64,000 nt of DNA from Gnetum montanum (taxonomy: Eukaryota; Streptophyta; Gnetopsida; Gnetales; Gnetaceae), in NCBI GenBank assembly GCA_015680685.1, contig MNCI01018932.1, forward strand, positions 710,886 to 774,885, in the 5' to 3' direction. Below are positions 35,350-47,374 of this stretch, in pieces. A model generated the notes under the pieces. The model saw only the letters and a program-made list of their open reading frames with translations. It searched no databases and had not been told where the DNA came from. The stretch's first letter is position 1. Each line of letters starts with the position of its first letter. The translations under genes and the position numbers were made by a program.

Positions 35350-36210
35350 TTTTGTAAATAATGTAAGGTCCTTTCCACAATGTTTGGAACTTAGTTTGTT
35401 AAGGTATGTGGGTGGGGTTCCAATAGAGGACCTTGTCTCCTAGTTGAAATTTTACATTCCTTATTCTAAGGTCATGTTGCTTTTTATTGAATGCTTTGTA
35501 CAACTCATTATATGATAGCCACTAATCAATTTTCATCTAGTAGGTTAATATTCATTAATATTTCTTTCTATGCTAGACTTAAGTTAAGGTAAAGGTCATA
35601 GGTTGTTGACAATGTACAAAGATCGGATTGAATAGGGAGAGTTGGGAATTTTTCATACACCAACTCATAGGAAGAGTAGCCTATAGGGAGTTTCCATGTT
35701 GATCGGCAAGTCCAGAGAATGTGATCCAGTCTCTCCTATATTTGGTAACTATTCTTATTAAGATCTTAGTGATTTTCCTATTTATAATCTTAGCTTGACC
35801 ATTAGCTTGGGGATGATAAGGTGTTGTTAATTTATGCTTAACCATTAAGCATTGCATAAGCTTTTGAATGGTAGTGCATATAAAGTGGGTTCCATTATCA
35901 AAGATTAATGCACATGAAACACCAAACCTATTTACAACATTTTGTTATACAAACTAAGTGGTAGTAGAAGATGTATAGTTAGTGATGGCTACTACTTATG
36001 CCTATTTCGTGCAATAGTCAACAATGACTATGATGTACACCTTTCCATTTAACATGGGCATGATGGGATCCATGAAGTCAATGCCCTAGATTTTGAATGG
36101 TTCCAATGGTTGAATCCCATGTTGAGGTTCCTCCATTTGAGTAGGCATTCCAACATCTAATTGGTGACATTCACAAGAGTCGAAAAATTGGTGAGCATTC
36201 CTAAAAAGTA
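35350..36210 (-). pseudogene. pol: Element E integrase remnant
   Basis: Readable on the minus strand: a CHQLDVGMP end of the zinc-binding region (near 36150), GIDFMDPIMPM with the first catalytic Asp, VYIIVIVDYCTK, FDNGTHF with the second Asp (near 35900), and LTTPYHPQANGQA (35800-35845), the hallmark just before the catalytic Glu. Several frames and stops. Confidence 0.8.
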
Positions 36211-36449
36211 TTTGCCAATAATACCTACCATCAGGATTTTAATGGCTATGCATCTCTCATCATAGTGGCTCTCACAAGGATCCTCAAGAGGATCTTGAAG
36301 AACGTGTAGTTGATCAACATTAGGGACACACCAACGAACTAGGCCATTGGTGCACACCTTGTATAGGTGCCTTTGATCTCCATGAAGCACTTCCAATGAT
36401 CGAACTCTTGTGGAATCTCCTGAGTAAGAAGATAAGTGAAAATACCATA

Positions 36450-37140
36450 GTATCATTTAGGCTTACTAGCCAATGGTTTAGTTATAGCCAAGGCAAAGAG
36501 GAGTTCATCAGGAAACTAATCAGATAGTGGGCTTCCCTCATCTTTGTTGTTCCATTTAATTGATACAAGTGGTCAATGACCAAATTCTCAGTCCCTTTTT
36601 AATCTACCATTGTAAGATCGAATTCCTATAAGATCACTCGCGACCATATGACATAGGGGCTCACCATTGGCTTGTTCATGAGGAAGAAAATGGCATTGTG
36701 ATTAGTGTGCACAAACACTTTGTATCCAAGCACATATTTCTTGAAGTTCTCTAGAGCATACACCACCACCATCAATTATTTATCTATGGTGGTGTAATTC
36801 AACTATAAATCCACAATGCTTCAACTTGTGTAGTGGATGTAATACAGATGTTTCTTATCATCTAATTATGCAAGCATAGCTCCCAAGGAATAATTAGATG
36901 CATCTATCATTATATAAAATAGTCTAGACTAGTCAAGTGCTTGTATAATTGGAGTCTCTACGAGATTTTTCTTGAGGCTTTAGAATGCCTTTTCACATTT
37001 CTTTGTCTAGATCAAGGGAGCATCTTTCTTTGTTAGATTAATCAATGCTTTCACAATCTTAGAGAAATTCTCTATAAATCACTAGTAGTAGCTAGTGTGT
37101 CTAAGGAATGATTAGACATATTTTATAGTTTTTGGTTGAT
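36450..37140 (-). pseudogene. pol: Element E RNase H remnant
   Basis: Fragments in several frames lie between RT and integrase. Position and scattered blocks (for example NHNAIFFLMNKPMVSPYVIW on the minus strand near 36640-36705) fit Ty3/gypsy RNase H. Catalytic residues cannot be checked because of frameshifts. Confidence 0.55.
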
Positions 37141-37149
37141 GGGTAATTT

Positions 37150-37980
37150 CTTGGATCATCTTTATCTTTTTGGGGTCTACCTCAATCACTTTCTACAAAA
37201 TTCTATACCCCAATACAATGCTTTCTTAGACTATGAGATGGTTCTTTTTCCAATTAAGCTACAAGTTTTATTTCCACACATCTTTTGAGTAATTGCTCAA
37301 GGTGGTCTAAGAATTTCTCAAACATAGCACCATAAGTGGAGAAGTCATCTATGAAGACTTCTACTCTACTACCAATTTGCTGCTAAAAGATGATCAAGAC
37401 TAGATGTTGGAAAGTGGCATGAGCATTGCATAGATCAAAAGGCATCTTGTGATATGCAAAGATTCCCTGAGGATTTGTGAAAATTGGTTTGGGCTTATCT
37501 TTGGTGCAATCTAGATTTGGTTGTGGCCACTATAACCATCCAGAAAACTATAATAGCAATGCCTAGATATGGTGTCCAACACTTGATCAACAAATGATAA
37601 TGGAAAATGATCTTTGAATGTTGCCATGTTTAACAACCTAAAGTTGATACAAATCCACCATTTACTACCTCTCTTTGGCACTATTGTGAGTGGCTTGACC
37701 CACTTGCTATCCACAATGGGGTAGATAAATCCTACCTTAAGGAGTTGCTTAATCTCCTCTTTGATGATTTTCTTCAATTTTGGGTTCAACTACTATTGTG
37801 GTTGCCTCTTTGGCTTCATGGATGGATTAGTATAAATGTGGTGCTAGAAAATATATGGATCCATTCTAGTGAGTTTAGGATATGACCAAGTAAATATTGT
37901 TGGCCATTTATTAACCACTTTCAACAACATCTATTTCTGTTCAAGAGCAAGATTTTCATTAATTGTTACTAGCTTTTCAT
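37150..37980 (-). pseudogene. pol: Element E reverse transcriptase
   Basis: The 37511-37789 segment has LNPKLKKIIKEEIKQLLKVG, SKWVKPLTIVPKRG, INFRLLNMATFKDHFPL and YYSFLDGYSGHNQI, the order and wording of Athila/Tat RTs. The insert that many angiosperm Athila RTs carry after VPKK is absent. The catalytic motif reads VFIDDFS near 37335-37355, with both Asp kept. Stops such as the two before LNPKL occur at Gln/Arg-like sites. Confidence 0.85.
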
Positions 37981-38110
37981 GTTTCAAGAATGCATATTCC
38001 ATTCTAGTAGTTAGAGTTTTTAACTCAAGAGGCTCTTATTTAAAATTTTTAGGAATTTCCAGCTCTCCCCAATAGGTATCATCATTTGTATTATTAGAGA
38101 GTTGGTGATG
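37975..38110 (-). other. Protease-RT spacer of element E
   Basis: Homologous at nucleotide level to the tail retained after protease in C (62521-62596), B (12920-13000) and A (170-310), as in GGGGAGAGCTGG against GGGAGAAGTTGG. It marks where pol was lost in the shorter elements. Confidence 0.65.
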
Positions 38111-38239
38111 AACTTGCTCTAGTTCATTCATGCTTATGACATAAGCACATGTCAAGCTCTTAGTAGGTTCCTTACACATTGTTCTATTTTTAGAATTAAT
38201 GGTCAGCCACTAGGTATCCTCTTATTTTGTGACCAGTAC

Positions 38240-38880
38240 ATATAGGCACCTTTGAATATCTACTTCATGCGCATACTACTTACTCATGGAAGTAGATGCT
38301 CATTTCTTGGACCAACGTTTTTGCATGCAATTTTCACCCTGTATTATTTTATGCAATAAATGGAATTTGATTCCTCTCAATCTTTCCAAATGCATTTTCC
38401 ATAGATATTTCCAAGGAAAGATCTTTGATGCCCATTCTCACATCAATAGTGCTTAGCAATGCCCTTCCTGTAATGATTAGGAAGTCCCCCTAATAGTTCT
38501 CAACCTTGATTACTAGGAAATTGATAGGATAAGGCCACCCACAAATAGTGGTTACAATGTTTTCTACTAGTTCCAATGAAATGGTAATGGACTAGTATAC
38601 CAACACCAATAAGATATTGTTCTTTTCGAGAGGTGGCAGGTTCTAAGCATCATAAATCTCATGAGAAATCAAGTTAACACTAGAACCTAAATCAAGAAGA
38701 GTTTGATATAGTTCATTCCTAGCAATTTATAAATAGATAAGAGGACTCCCAAGATCAAGTAATTTCCTAGGAAGGTTGCTCACTTGGATCCAATCAGATA
38801 TGACATAAGTGAGCATAACAATATGGAGTCTAGGTGGTATATAGTTTGAAGGGGACTTAAATGGATTAGATGCAAAGGAA
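38240..38880 (-). pseudogene. pro: Element E protease remnant
   Basis: Collinear with the B and C proteases: WIQVSNLPRKLLDLGSPLIY at about 38720-38790, a D-L-G-type active-site region followed by VNLIS near 38670-38710, and the GRALLS block near 38455. Interrupted by several stops. Confidence 0.75.
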
Positions 38881-39469
38881 GATGAAGAAGTAGGGTTATC
38901 AACCATAGGTGTATGTGAGGGTTTAGTTAGGCTATTAGGTCTGAAGAAAGGTCTTTTATTAGCATAAGGTTCATAATCACTTAGTTGATTAACTGAATTT
39001 AGATTGATGGTGCTGGTAGCATTGTGTTGCTATGGCTAGGCTAGAAGTTCATCCTGCATGGATGGAGAAAGTAGTAGTTGCATTGAGGATAGAGGAACCG
39101 ATGCAAGAATAAGAGGAGGATAAGAATGAAATTTGGTATCCCTTCTAGAATATGAAGAATGAGTTCTATAGTATTTAGGAGGGTAGTAGTGATGTTGGAA
39201 AAGAGAAATGTGACTATAATAGTCATATGGAGATAGGGGTCGCTAAACATAATGCCCATATAGATCTAGTTGTTTGTAAGGGTATTGCTACCTTGGAAGT
39301 GGGAATGCCCATGATTGTCATTGCTACCACTATTAATATTTCTCATATGGTTGTGGTGGAGTTCCACTTGGATAATATTGTTGTTTCTAATAAAACTTCC
39401 TAGGATTGCCTTGAGGATACGACAACCTTCTAGGTGTTTGTCATTTTGATAGTCATGGATTCAATACAC

Positions 39470-41315
39470 CCTAGGCTCCTATAAGTGTGACATGATGAGG
39501 CAACATCCCTTAGGATGTTCATATTGGTAGATGTCACATTAACCATTATTATCTAATTCAGTTTTTATAATTTCCTCTATGGTAGAAATCTTGCTCTTGC
39601 CCCTTTAATTGGCACATTCAGCTTCCTTTTGCCTCCTACAATCATGATTACTACTTTCTTCTTTGGATTCTTTAGCAATTTTTAGAATAGCTTAAAATAT
39701 ACTATCCATAGAGTTCCACAGCTGATCTACCTTAGCCAAAATTTTAGAGGTAAAATTTTGAATTGGCAAGGTTTTCTAGATCACCACCTAATCAAGTGAT
39801 GATTCATCCTCACTATCACAAAATCAAACATCCCTCTTGCAAATGGAAGGTTCTTGGTATATTCTACTACACTTTCATGTTTTCTCAACTCTCCTTCTTC
39901 TTTTGCTACCTAGTCACGTAGCTATTAGATTTGATGGACTCTTAACTTTGATAGTCTTCCTTGGGTGTAGATTCCAAGAGTTTTTCTTGTTTTTGATCAA
40001 AGCTCATCTACAATGTGGCGAAGATGTTCCGACTAAGAGTAACCATAACTAGATTATCAATGTAATAAGGAATAATATCTATCCAAGGGCTCATATGTTT
40101 CTTTCTTCCAACCTTAGATCTACCTTTTTAGATTGAATACTTAAGAGTATGTTTGATACTTATCATTGAATAGTTTGAGCATCATACTCCATTTGTGGAT
40201 TGATTCCAACTCCAAGGACTAGTACTAGATTTTTGCTTCTTTGATGAGTGTCTTGGGAAATAAACTAAGCATTTTCTAGTTATTTTCTATATTTTTCAAG
40301 GCACAGGCATTTTGAAAATCTTGAATATGATTCTATGAATTTGAGTTATATTGCCCTTTGAATTTGATGATATTATTCATGTCTAGCCTCTTGATTTGGC
40401 TATCATTTATGTGCTTTGTAGGAATTCTCACCACTTGCATGATGTTTAGCATGATTTAAATGGTAAGCAAAGGCTCATCATAGCCATGATCTTGGTGCTG
40501 ACAATGCCCTTTTCTACCCCTTTGTTTATGATGATGCGCCTCTCTTGAATGACCACACCCTAGATCTTGACTTACCTAAAGGTCTCTATGATCATCTTGG
40601 TCCCATTGATCACCTCCATCATGATCACATTTCCTATAGTTATGTTTAAAGCCAGAAGAGGAAGAAGATGATGATAAAGATGAAGAGGAAGGAGGACTAG
40701 CACCATCACGATACTTGCCACCCCCTCTTTGGTGGTCACGACCATGAACATGATCATGCTTCTTACCCACATCCCTACCATGACTCTCCTCCTTGGATTT
40801 CCCTTTGTCATGGGATCCATTCTTACCAGAACTAGGATTATGTATCATAGACTATAGGTTTTGGTTTTGACCTTCTTAACCGAAGTCAAAGAGAGAAGTC
40901 TCTTTGTATGAAAAACCCCAACAAAGTATTCTCCACCATCATTTTAGTACATCAGGAATGGGGAATCATTAGACCACTTCCCCCTTGCAAATTTGTAGTG
41001 CTTATCTAGTTGTTGATCCCTCAAACATTATGCATTGGTGAGATGATAATCCCTGGCATCACTATCCTAAACAACATATTTAGCATGAAACCCTTGGATG
41101 CCCAACCACATAAGAGTTTGATGGAGCATCGCAAGAATGGATTAATTGGGTGGTAGCACAATGTTGCCCTCCATGTCTCACCACTACAATAGTTCATCCT
41201 AGTGTAGAAAAAAGGTGAAATTGGATACATACTCATTAGGATGAGCATATATCACTTTGTATTACTAAGGTACCTACTAATTTACTCTATCAGACTTAGG
41301 TGGATAATCACTCAT
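39470..41315 (-). pseudogene. gag: Element E gag remnant
   Basis: ATG at about 41315 (MSDYPPKS). Homologous blocks follow the same order as in B: N-terminal domain (41021-41260), His/Ser/Asp-rich linker (40576-40848), Retrotrans_gag-like domain (about 40060-40330), acidic segment, zinc knuckle CDIYQYEHPKGCC (39490-39545; second Cys lost to Tyr), Pro-rich linker. Strongly decayed. Confidence 0.75.
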
Positions 41316-41476
41316 GTTAGAAGAAGAGATCTTGTATTAGAAGACAAGAAATGAAATGTGATTTCTTATAATTATTGTAGTTATTTGAATGTATGATATG
41401 AATTTAGGGTTTGTTCTAATGATGTTAAATAAATTTTTTCACTAAATCCTAGATAGCACATGTAACAAACTAAAGG

Positions 41477-41494
41477 TCCTTGAAAATGGTGCCA
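41477..41494 (-). promoter_or_regulatory. Primer binding site, tRNA-Asp type (element E)
   Basis: The minus strand reads TGGCACCATTTTCAAGGA. It keeps the frame of the tRNA-Asp complement TGGCGCCGTTGCCGGGGA with five differences, as expected for an old copy. Confidence 0.75.
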
Positions 41495-41495
41495 A

Positions 41496-42374
41496 TGATA
41501 AGTGGTGAATACCCCTATGCTCAACCATATGAATCATAAGTGTTCATGTGCAATTCAATTGAATTACGTAGACCTTAAGTCTTCAAGTACACATTGGTTC
41601 TAGAAAGTGAAATCTAATTGCTACAATCATTGTATTCCTAGTTATAATTATTGAATGCAAAGGTATGGTTAAGTGCAACTGAGGCATCTGATTTTTATCA
41701 TTTTTTATGTTTATGTTCTTGGTGCTTAAAATAAAGGAATGAAGTAATTTAATGGCTAATTTAATCAAACTAACTCATTAATCTCTAACTTATCCTACCA
41801 TAAGTATCTAGTCTCACTTTTTGTACACATCCTGAACACATCTAACATTGTTGGGTTATCAAATGTGAAGCATTGCTGGGATTACCAAGCATCATGCGCA
41901 TGCTCGAAGTAGTCATACTTATGTGCTTAATTTATTGCTATTTAAATTATCTAACATAGCTTAGATTAATTTATCTTAATTACTTGGAAGCATTAAATAA
42001 CATTTCATAAAGCATTAAATGCATAAATAAAATAATTAATCTAGCCAAGGTGCTACAAGATTTATCAAAAAGCTCATCTTTATTGCCACACACACTACTG
42101 TGCTCAAGTACAATAGTGCTCAAAAAAATATCTATACACTCAATGACTTCTTCTATGGGCACTTTGGAAAATATTCTATCTTTGGAGAAAAGAAACTACA
42201 AGAGCTCTGGAATGCTATGACAAAACTTATGCCCAAACCATGTGCCCAAGTGCTATATTTATAGGCTAGCACACATCCATGATATTGGATACCCGATATT
42301 GCTTCTTGGGCCCCAATATCAGGTATCTAATATCAAGGCTTTGATATCAGAGCCAAACAAAATATGATTCATCA
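41496..42374 (-). repeat. 5' LTR of element E
   Basis: 879 bp, starts TGATAAGTGG (plus strand) and ends GATTCATCA. The minus strand has decayed GATATC words in the first 100 bases and a TATAAATA box near 42260. It lacks the tandem units seen in C and D. Confidence 0.88.
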
Positions 42375-42700
42375 CCACTAATTTAATGTCATTGGATATG
42401 CTCTCTTATTTGGAATGGTAGCATTAGAAATGAAATTGATTTGTTGTTATACATTTATCATTACTAGTAATCTGTCTAATTTCCCCTTGAATACCTTGGA
42501 AAAATACTCATTTAAGCTTGGCATACCTATAAAAGGTTTCTTAATATATTTCCTATCATAGAAGGATTAAGAAAGCATAAAGTATGCTTTTCTACTTCAC
42601 TTATTCAATCATCATGGGAATCAACTTATGAATTTCATCATGTCTAAGTACACTTCATACATTTATTAACCTATCAAATTAGGCATCATTGTCGAAATTT
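42375..42700 (-). pseudogene. pol: Element G pre-RT region
   Basis: The minus strand reads GMPSLNEYFSKVFKGKL and NFISNATIPNKRAYPM, the block ahead of RT in Reina-like elements. It breaks at the E insertion and resumes at 32332. Confidence 0.65.
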
Positions 42701-43080
42701 CAAGGTCTATCAAGAATTACATAAGCATAATCTATTGAAAGTAATTCATGTTTCATAACATCACAAAACCTCCTAATTTTAACTTTTAAAACATATTGTT
42801 CACTCACCTCTTAAGAGTAATGCCTTGATAACCAATTTACCTTGTAGGATCTTGGAAGAGGATTAGTTACCAAACATAATCTAGTAACTATCCTAGATGA
42901 AATAACATTTTATTAGGTTCCCCCATCAAGAAAAATATAAATCCATTTACTAGTAAGTAAACATCTAGCTCTAATTTTAAACAAATATTTTCTAGTAGAA
43001 TGGTCTCCTCTATTCATATTCTTGATAAATGTAGAAGAAATTTAATTAAGAAACTTCCTTAATCCTAGGAGCATTACAGT
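42700..43080 (-). pseudogene. pro: Element G protease remnant
   Basis: The minus strand has DYAYVILDRPWNFDNDA, matching the L-GRPWQYD block that follows the retropepsin core in Reina/Galadriel elements. The active site is not legible. Confidence 0.6.
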
Positions 43081-44345
43081 TACCTATTGAAAGTTTTTAG
43101 TTGGATTTCTCCTTGACTTTCATGGTTTACATATCCTTGCCCTTGGTTGTCTTTAGATGTAAGAATTCCCATTGCTTATGTCCCCATTCTTCATACTTAA
43201 AGCATTGAATCTTGGATGAGTTGCTACTGACCCTTACCTTTCTTGCCTTGGTCTGTCATGGCTTTTTCCTTCTTATCATCCTTCTCTATCTTCTTGTCAT
43301 GGCTATCATTCTTCTCTTCAAATTTTGACTTGGATCCCTTCTCAAATTTGGATTTCTTATCCTTTTCCTTGGAAGCTTTCTTTCCCTATTCCAAAATCCA
43401 CTTAATTTCTTTTCTACCTTGAATGCCAAATCATAAGCTTTATCAATATTTTGTGACTTATAGAATGACAACTCTTGGTGGTACATCCTTTTAAGACCTT
43501 GTAAGAAGAATGAAGCCTATTTGTACTCTAAATTCATTTTAGCTTCATGGAATAGATTACAACATTTGAGGTAAAACTCCTTGACATCTTTGTCACCTTT
43601 TTCATAGGAATTTCAATTTTATAATGATTTCTTACCTCTGATGAGACTATTAAAATTTTCTTCTTAACTTGTGTTTCATCTGATTCCAACCTCTGATGGT
43701 TTAACCATTTTTTATTTCATAACTTTGGGACTTCTTTTTCCATCATGTAAAAGCAATATCTTCTAATATGGATTTAGTAATACATATCCTTAATTGGTTT
43801 GATACATCTTCTAACTCTAAATGCTTCTCAACTACCCCTAGCTAACTTTAAAAATCATTGGTACCATAGACATTATTTAAAGTCTTCAATTCTACATATG
43901 AAAGTATGATAACATTTTTGAATACTCTAGCAAGACTAGCTTCATCTTACTCATATATCTTTTCATGAGAAGAACTAGTGATCACTGATAGAGCTCTTGG
44001 AATTCTAACATGGGGAACTAGATTTCCTCTCATTAGAATCCAATCCTCATGGGGTTCTACACTTCCATATCTAGATTTTTCTTTTTTGTTGTTTTCTCTA
44101 CCTACCTAAAAAACTTCTTCATCATCATTCAAATATGAATGCTCATCGTCTTCATGCATTTGAATATGACAAGGACCTACATTCCTATTTACCTTAGTAC
44201 TAATCTCATCCAAATAAGCAACCATTAGTTGCAAGAAAGATTTCATGCTTTGTATGTCTCTGTTCAAGGCTTGAACCTATTTCTTCCTAGTTATTATTTG
44301 AATTTGACAAAAATTCATAATGAATTTCAAAGCATTAATTAACCT
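43081..44345 (-). pseudogene. gag: Element G gag remnant
   Basis: From just inside the primer site. The best segment, 43286-43486, reads MYHQELSFYKSQNIDKAYDL, the end of the chromovirus gag capsid domain, followed by a Lys-rich linker. A decayed zinc knuckle (CFKYEEWGHKQWEF, two Cys lost) lies near 43170-43215. Upstream, DEDDEH-type acidic residues and KSFLQLMVAYLDEI mark the N-terminus. Confidence 0.7.
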
Positions 44346-44346
44346 A

Positions 44347-44360
44347 ATGCTCTATTACCA
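44347..44360 (-). promoter_or_regulatory. Primer binding site, initiator-Met tRNA (element G)
   Basis: The minus strand reads TGGTAATAGAGCAT, two changes from TGGTATCAGAGCAT, four bases after the LTR end (CTCTAGCA). Confidence 0.8.
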
Positions 44361-44364
44361 ATAA

Positions 44365-45697
44365 TGCTAGAGCAAGGTCACTCAATTTTTAAATCCTTTA
44401 AAAAAACCTATTGAATAAATAATTTTCTAAAAAATAATAAAATTAGCTATATTTAATTGATGTAAAGAATATTACAATCTAGGTTCCAAAATCCACAACA
44501 TCACTTCACTCATAACACTTAACAATACTCAAGAGCATGAGGCTCTACAATCATACAACAATTATCCTTGACGCAAAGTACAATTGAATGAGAATCTCTT
44601 CCATAACTCATGATTGAGATCTCATCTTACAAGTAAGAACTCAAGAACACATAGTCCAAACACATACATAATTAATCTTAAGCTACAACCATAATCATGC
44701 ACTCACTCAATGTGTGCCCATAACACTCTATTGTAAAATCTCATCAACTCACAATTATGGTGCATGGGAGTTGCACCTTCATAGACCCTAGTAGGATTCA
44801 ATCCATGACTTCCAAGAAAATCTAGCTTAGAAAATAAGAATAACATAATAAAATTGAGAAAATATCCCTTATATTTAGATAATTCTCAAAATACATAGAA
44901 AATACATCAAAGATAAGGAGCCAAGCTGAACTCACAACTCTCCCAAAGATCCTAGAGGCCACACTTGTCCTCTCTTAATCCTTAATTACTCACAATGAAG
45001 ACCAAACTCAAGACAAGACACTTATAAGAGATTCTTCTAATCTCTCTTGAGCGCTCTTCCTTGCCTCTCACTCAACTTCCTTACACAAGCTCTCTTCCCT
45101 TAAGAGATCTCTTTCTTGCTTTCTATTGGGATTTTTTGCCTTTAGCATTTGCACTTTAGCTTTTGGCACTTTTACATGACACGATGGAACTAACCATGAT
45201 GAATTACATTAATATTTATAGGCAATTGGAAGGTAAAAACCCTAGAAGACTTTTCTCAACTTAACTTGAGCTTCTTTAGATGTTTCCTAAGGCTTCTCAT
45301 CTTCTCCTTGGTTGTTTTCATCTTGCATTGGATATTTTTGAATTGGAATAGGCATTTTTAGAAGTTTCTCCATGCATTTGGGTCATCTTTGGCTTCATGT
45401 AGATGTCTCCTATGGAAGCCATGCTCTTAGGAGAGATGTCTACTATTTTTGGGATGTCTTTGGAAAGATGTCTCTTTTGAAGGTGCCAAAAATAAAAGTG
45501 TTCATTTTGATGCTGGGAGCCTTTGGATGCATTCCAACAAGTCTCCATAGATCCTAAAACCTCCTAAAATCATCAAAATAATCCAAAAACACCTTCAAAC
45601 ATGTCAAAATATCTAAGAATCATTCTCAACAACATCATCAAAAAAGAACACATTGTATGTAGGGTAGTGTAAGGGAATCAAAAGAGGTGTCCCTACA
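44365..45697 (-). repeat. 5' LTR of element G, shared with neighbour J
   Basis: 1333 bp; minus strand starts TGTAGGGACACC and ends CTCTAGCA. Next to its start is AAGGGCGGGAGAGC, a polypurine tract belonging to sequence on the right (45698 onward). It therefore has a primer site on one side and a polypurine tract on the other: it serves both as 5' LTR of G and 3' LTR of J. Confidence 0.75.
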
Positions 45698-47374
45698 CTA
45701 GCTCTCCCGCCCTTAAAAATGTCATGCTTCATGACCTTTCATAAGCTAGAGGGAACCATGTCCCCATAACTTAAGGCCATCACAATAATCATGACTTAAT
45801 GCATTACAAATATTAGAATAAATATCATTAGAGGTTTTGGTTTCAAGCTTTCCTTTCTCATGGGGGATTGTCCTCATGCCCTAGCATGCTTCCTTCATTT
45901 GATAATCTCCTTGGAATGCTTTCCTTGCATCTCCATGATGACTCAAACCTGTAACAAATAAAGAATAAGAAAAAGAAAAAAGATTAGGATTTCTTAATCC
46001 AACAGTCTTTCTTTGATTCTTTTTCCTCTTCTTCACCTTCTTCTTCTTGGTGTTTGGAAGACTACCACTTAGCTTCCTTTCATCATCACAATGTAGATTG
46101 CCTTCATGCTACACTTTCATTTTATAGCTAATACAATCAAATCCATCAACATACATCACAAATTTATCATTGATATAATCAATAGCAGACATTTTTGAAT
46201 TATGGAAAATCATATCATTATCAATATCTTCACTTACATCAATAATGACCTTCTCATAATGACTATTCCAATAGGCATTATCATCAAATAATTTACCATT
46301 ATTGGTCTACCTCTTACTAAAAATGGCATCAAAAGTCACAATATGATTCTCAATCTTATCACAATCACCAGAATGATCATGATGCTCATCGTTACCATTG
46401 AACAAACCACTACCAAGCTAAAGTGAAACACTAGCATCCATCACACTAGCTTCAACATGAGAGACATTACTACCATCAACAAGGTAAAGCTCATCCTTAC
46501 CTCTTCATGGCTTCTCCTATACATCTTTAGTTCAACTTGATCTTCAAAATGTGGCTGTCCAATCTCATCGAAGATTGATCATTCATGATCCCAAATAGGA
46601 ATTCATAATTCAAATGGATTCTCTTCTTCAAAGGAATCATCAACAAGCTCTTCATCCCACTTTGGAGGTACCAAATAAAAATGTAAACTCTCCTCCATGG
46701 CTTTAACATCATGTTCAACAAGAAAAAAAAACATCATCAAAGAAATCATTCTTCCACATACCTTGGCTAGAAGACTCATCTCTCTCCCATGAGATAGTCT
46801 CAAATTGACTTAGAACCTTCTTTTCCTTACCACAAGGTATATAACAATTATATAAAAAATGAGTATCATACCTTTTAGTGCTACCCTTGATCCTCCTTGA
46901 AGAAGTCACTTGATCTTTGCCACTTTCTTGACTTTGATCCTTCACCTCATATGAATCATGATGTAGGAACTCACCTTGATTAGTAGCATACATCATCTTG
47001 GATTTTAAAGATCTCTTGGTCTCTTTTATGAAGCTTTTGGTTTCCTCCCTTGAAACCTTTGAGTATTGAGCACTCTCTTGTTCAATAAGAGATACTTGGG
47101 AACTTCCTTTCTCATTGATCTCTACTTCATCAGATTCATCATCTTCCCTTTGTTATTGATGGCTAGAAGATATTTTATTAATTCTCCTCAAAATATCTTA
47201 CATGTTAGTCTTGAATTTGTTAATATCCCTTTTTGAAGTATCTACAAAATCTTAGTGCTTATGGACATTTACTTTGGAAATAAATTCTTGCATTTCTACC
47301 ACAAAAGCTTTAAAGAAGTTCTTAAACTCTTGAAGCTCTTATCTAAGCTCTTAATATATCTTATTATTTGAAGC
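45698..47374 (-). pseudogene. Element J: 3' internal remnant with acidic ORF pieces
   Basis: From the polypurine tract rightwards the minus strand has coherent but frameshifted coding pieces: 46715-46996 (KDQVTSSRRIKGSTKRYDTH), 46603-46803 (VPPKWDEELVDDSFEEENPF) and 46527-46721. Near 47280-47340 the wording (EFKNFFKAFVVEMQEF) resembles the N-terminus of a gag. No pol motif is seen. The protein is not recognised. It may be the interior of a gag-only relative of G, cut on the right by element D at 47375. Confidence 0.45.

Larger units (their letters stand above)
32333..42374 (-). mobile_element. Element E: full-length Athila/Tat-like element with pol
   Basis: 10.0 kb, LTRs 32333-33240 and 41496-42374, flanked by perfect CCACT duplications (32328-32332 and 42375-42379). 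Minus-strand order: LTR, tRNA-Asp primer site, gag, protease, RT, RNase H, integrase, 3' region, polypurine tract, LTR. Gag, protease and 3' region match A, B, C and D, so it represents the autonomous type of the same family. CpG-poor and full of stops, older than B, C and D. It is inserted in the pre-RT region of element G. Confidence 0.92.
28708..45697 (-). mobile_element. Element G: Reina/Galadriel-like chromovirus split by element E
   Basis: Minus-strand order: LTR (44365-45697), initiator-Met primer site, gag, protease, [element E inserted], RT, RNase H, integrase, polypurine tract, LTR (28708-29612). Coding resumes in register on both sides of E. Own sequence is about 6.9 kb. Flanks outside the LTRs do not match (AGGAT left, CTAGC right), and the right LTR is also preceded by another polypurine tract, so the two ends may come from recombination between neighbouring copies. 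Old and heavily mutated. No chromodomain was seen after integrase. Confidence 0.8.
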
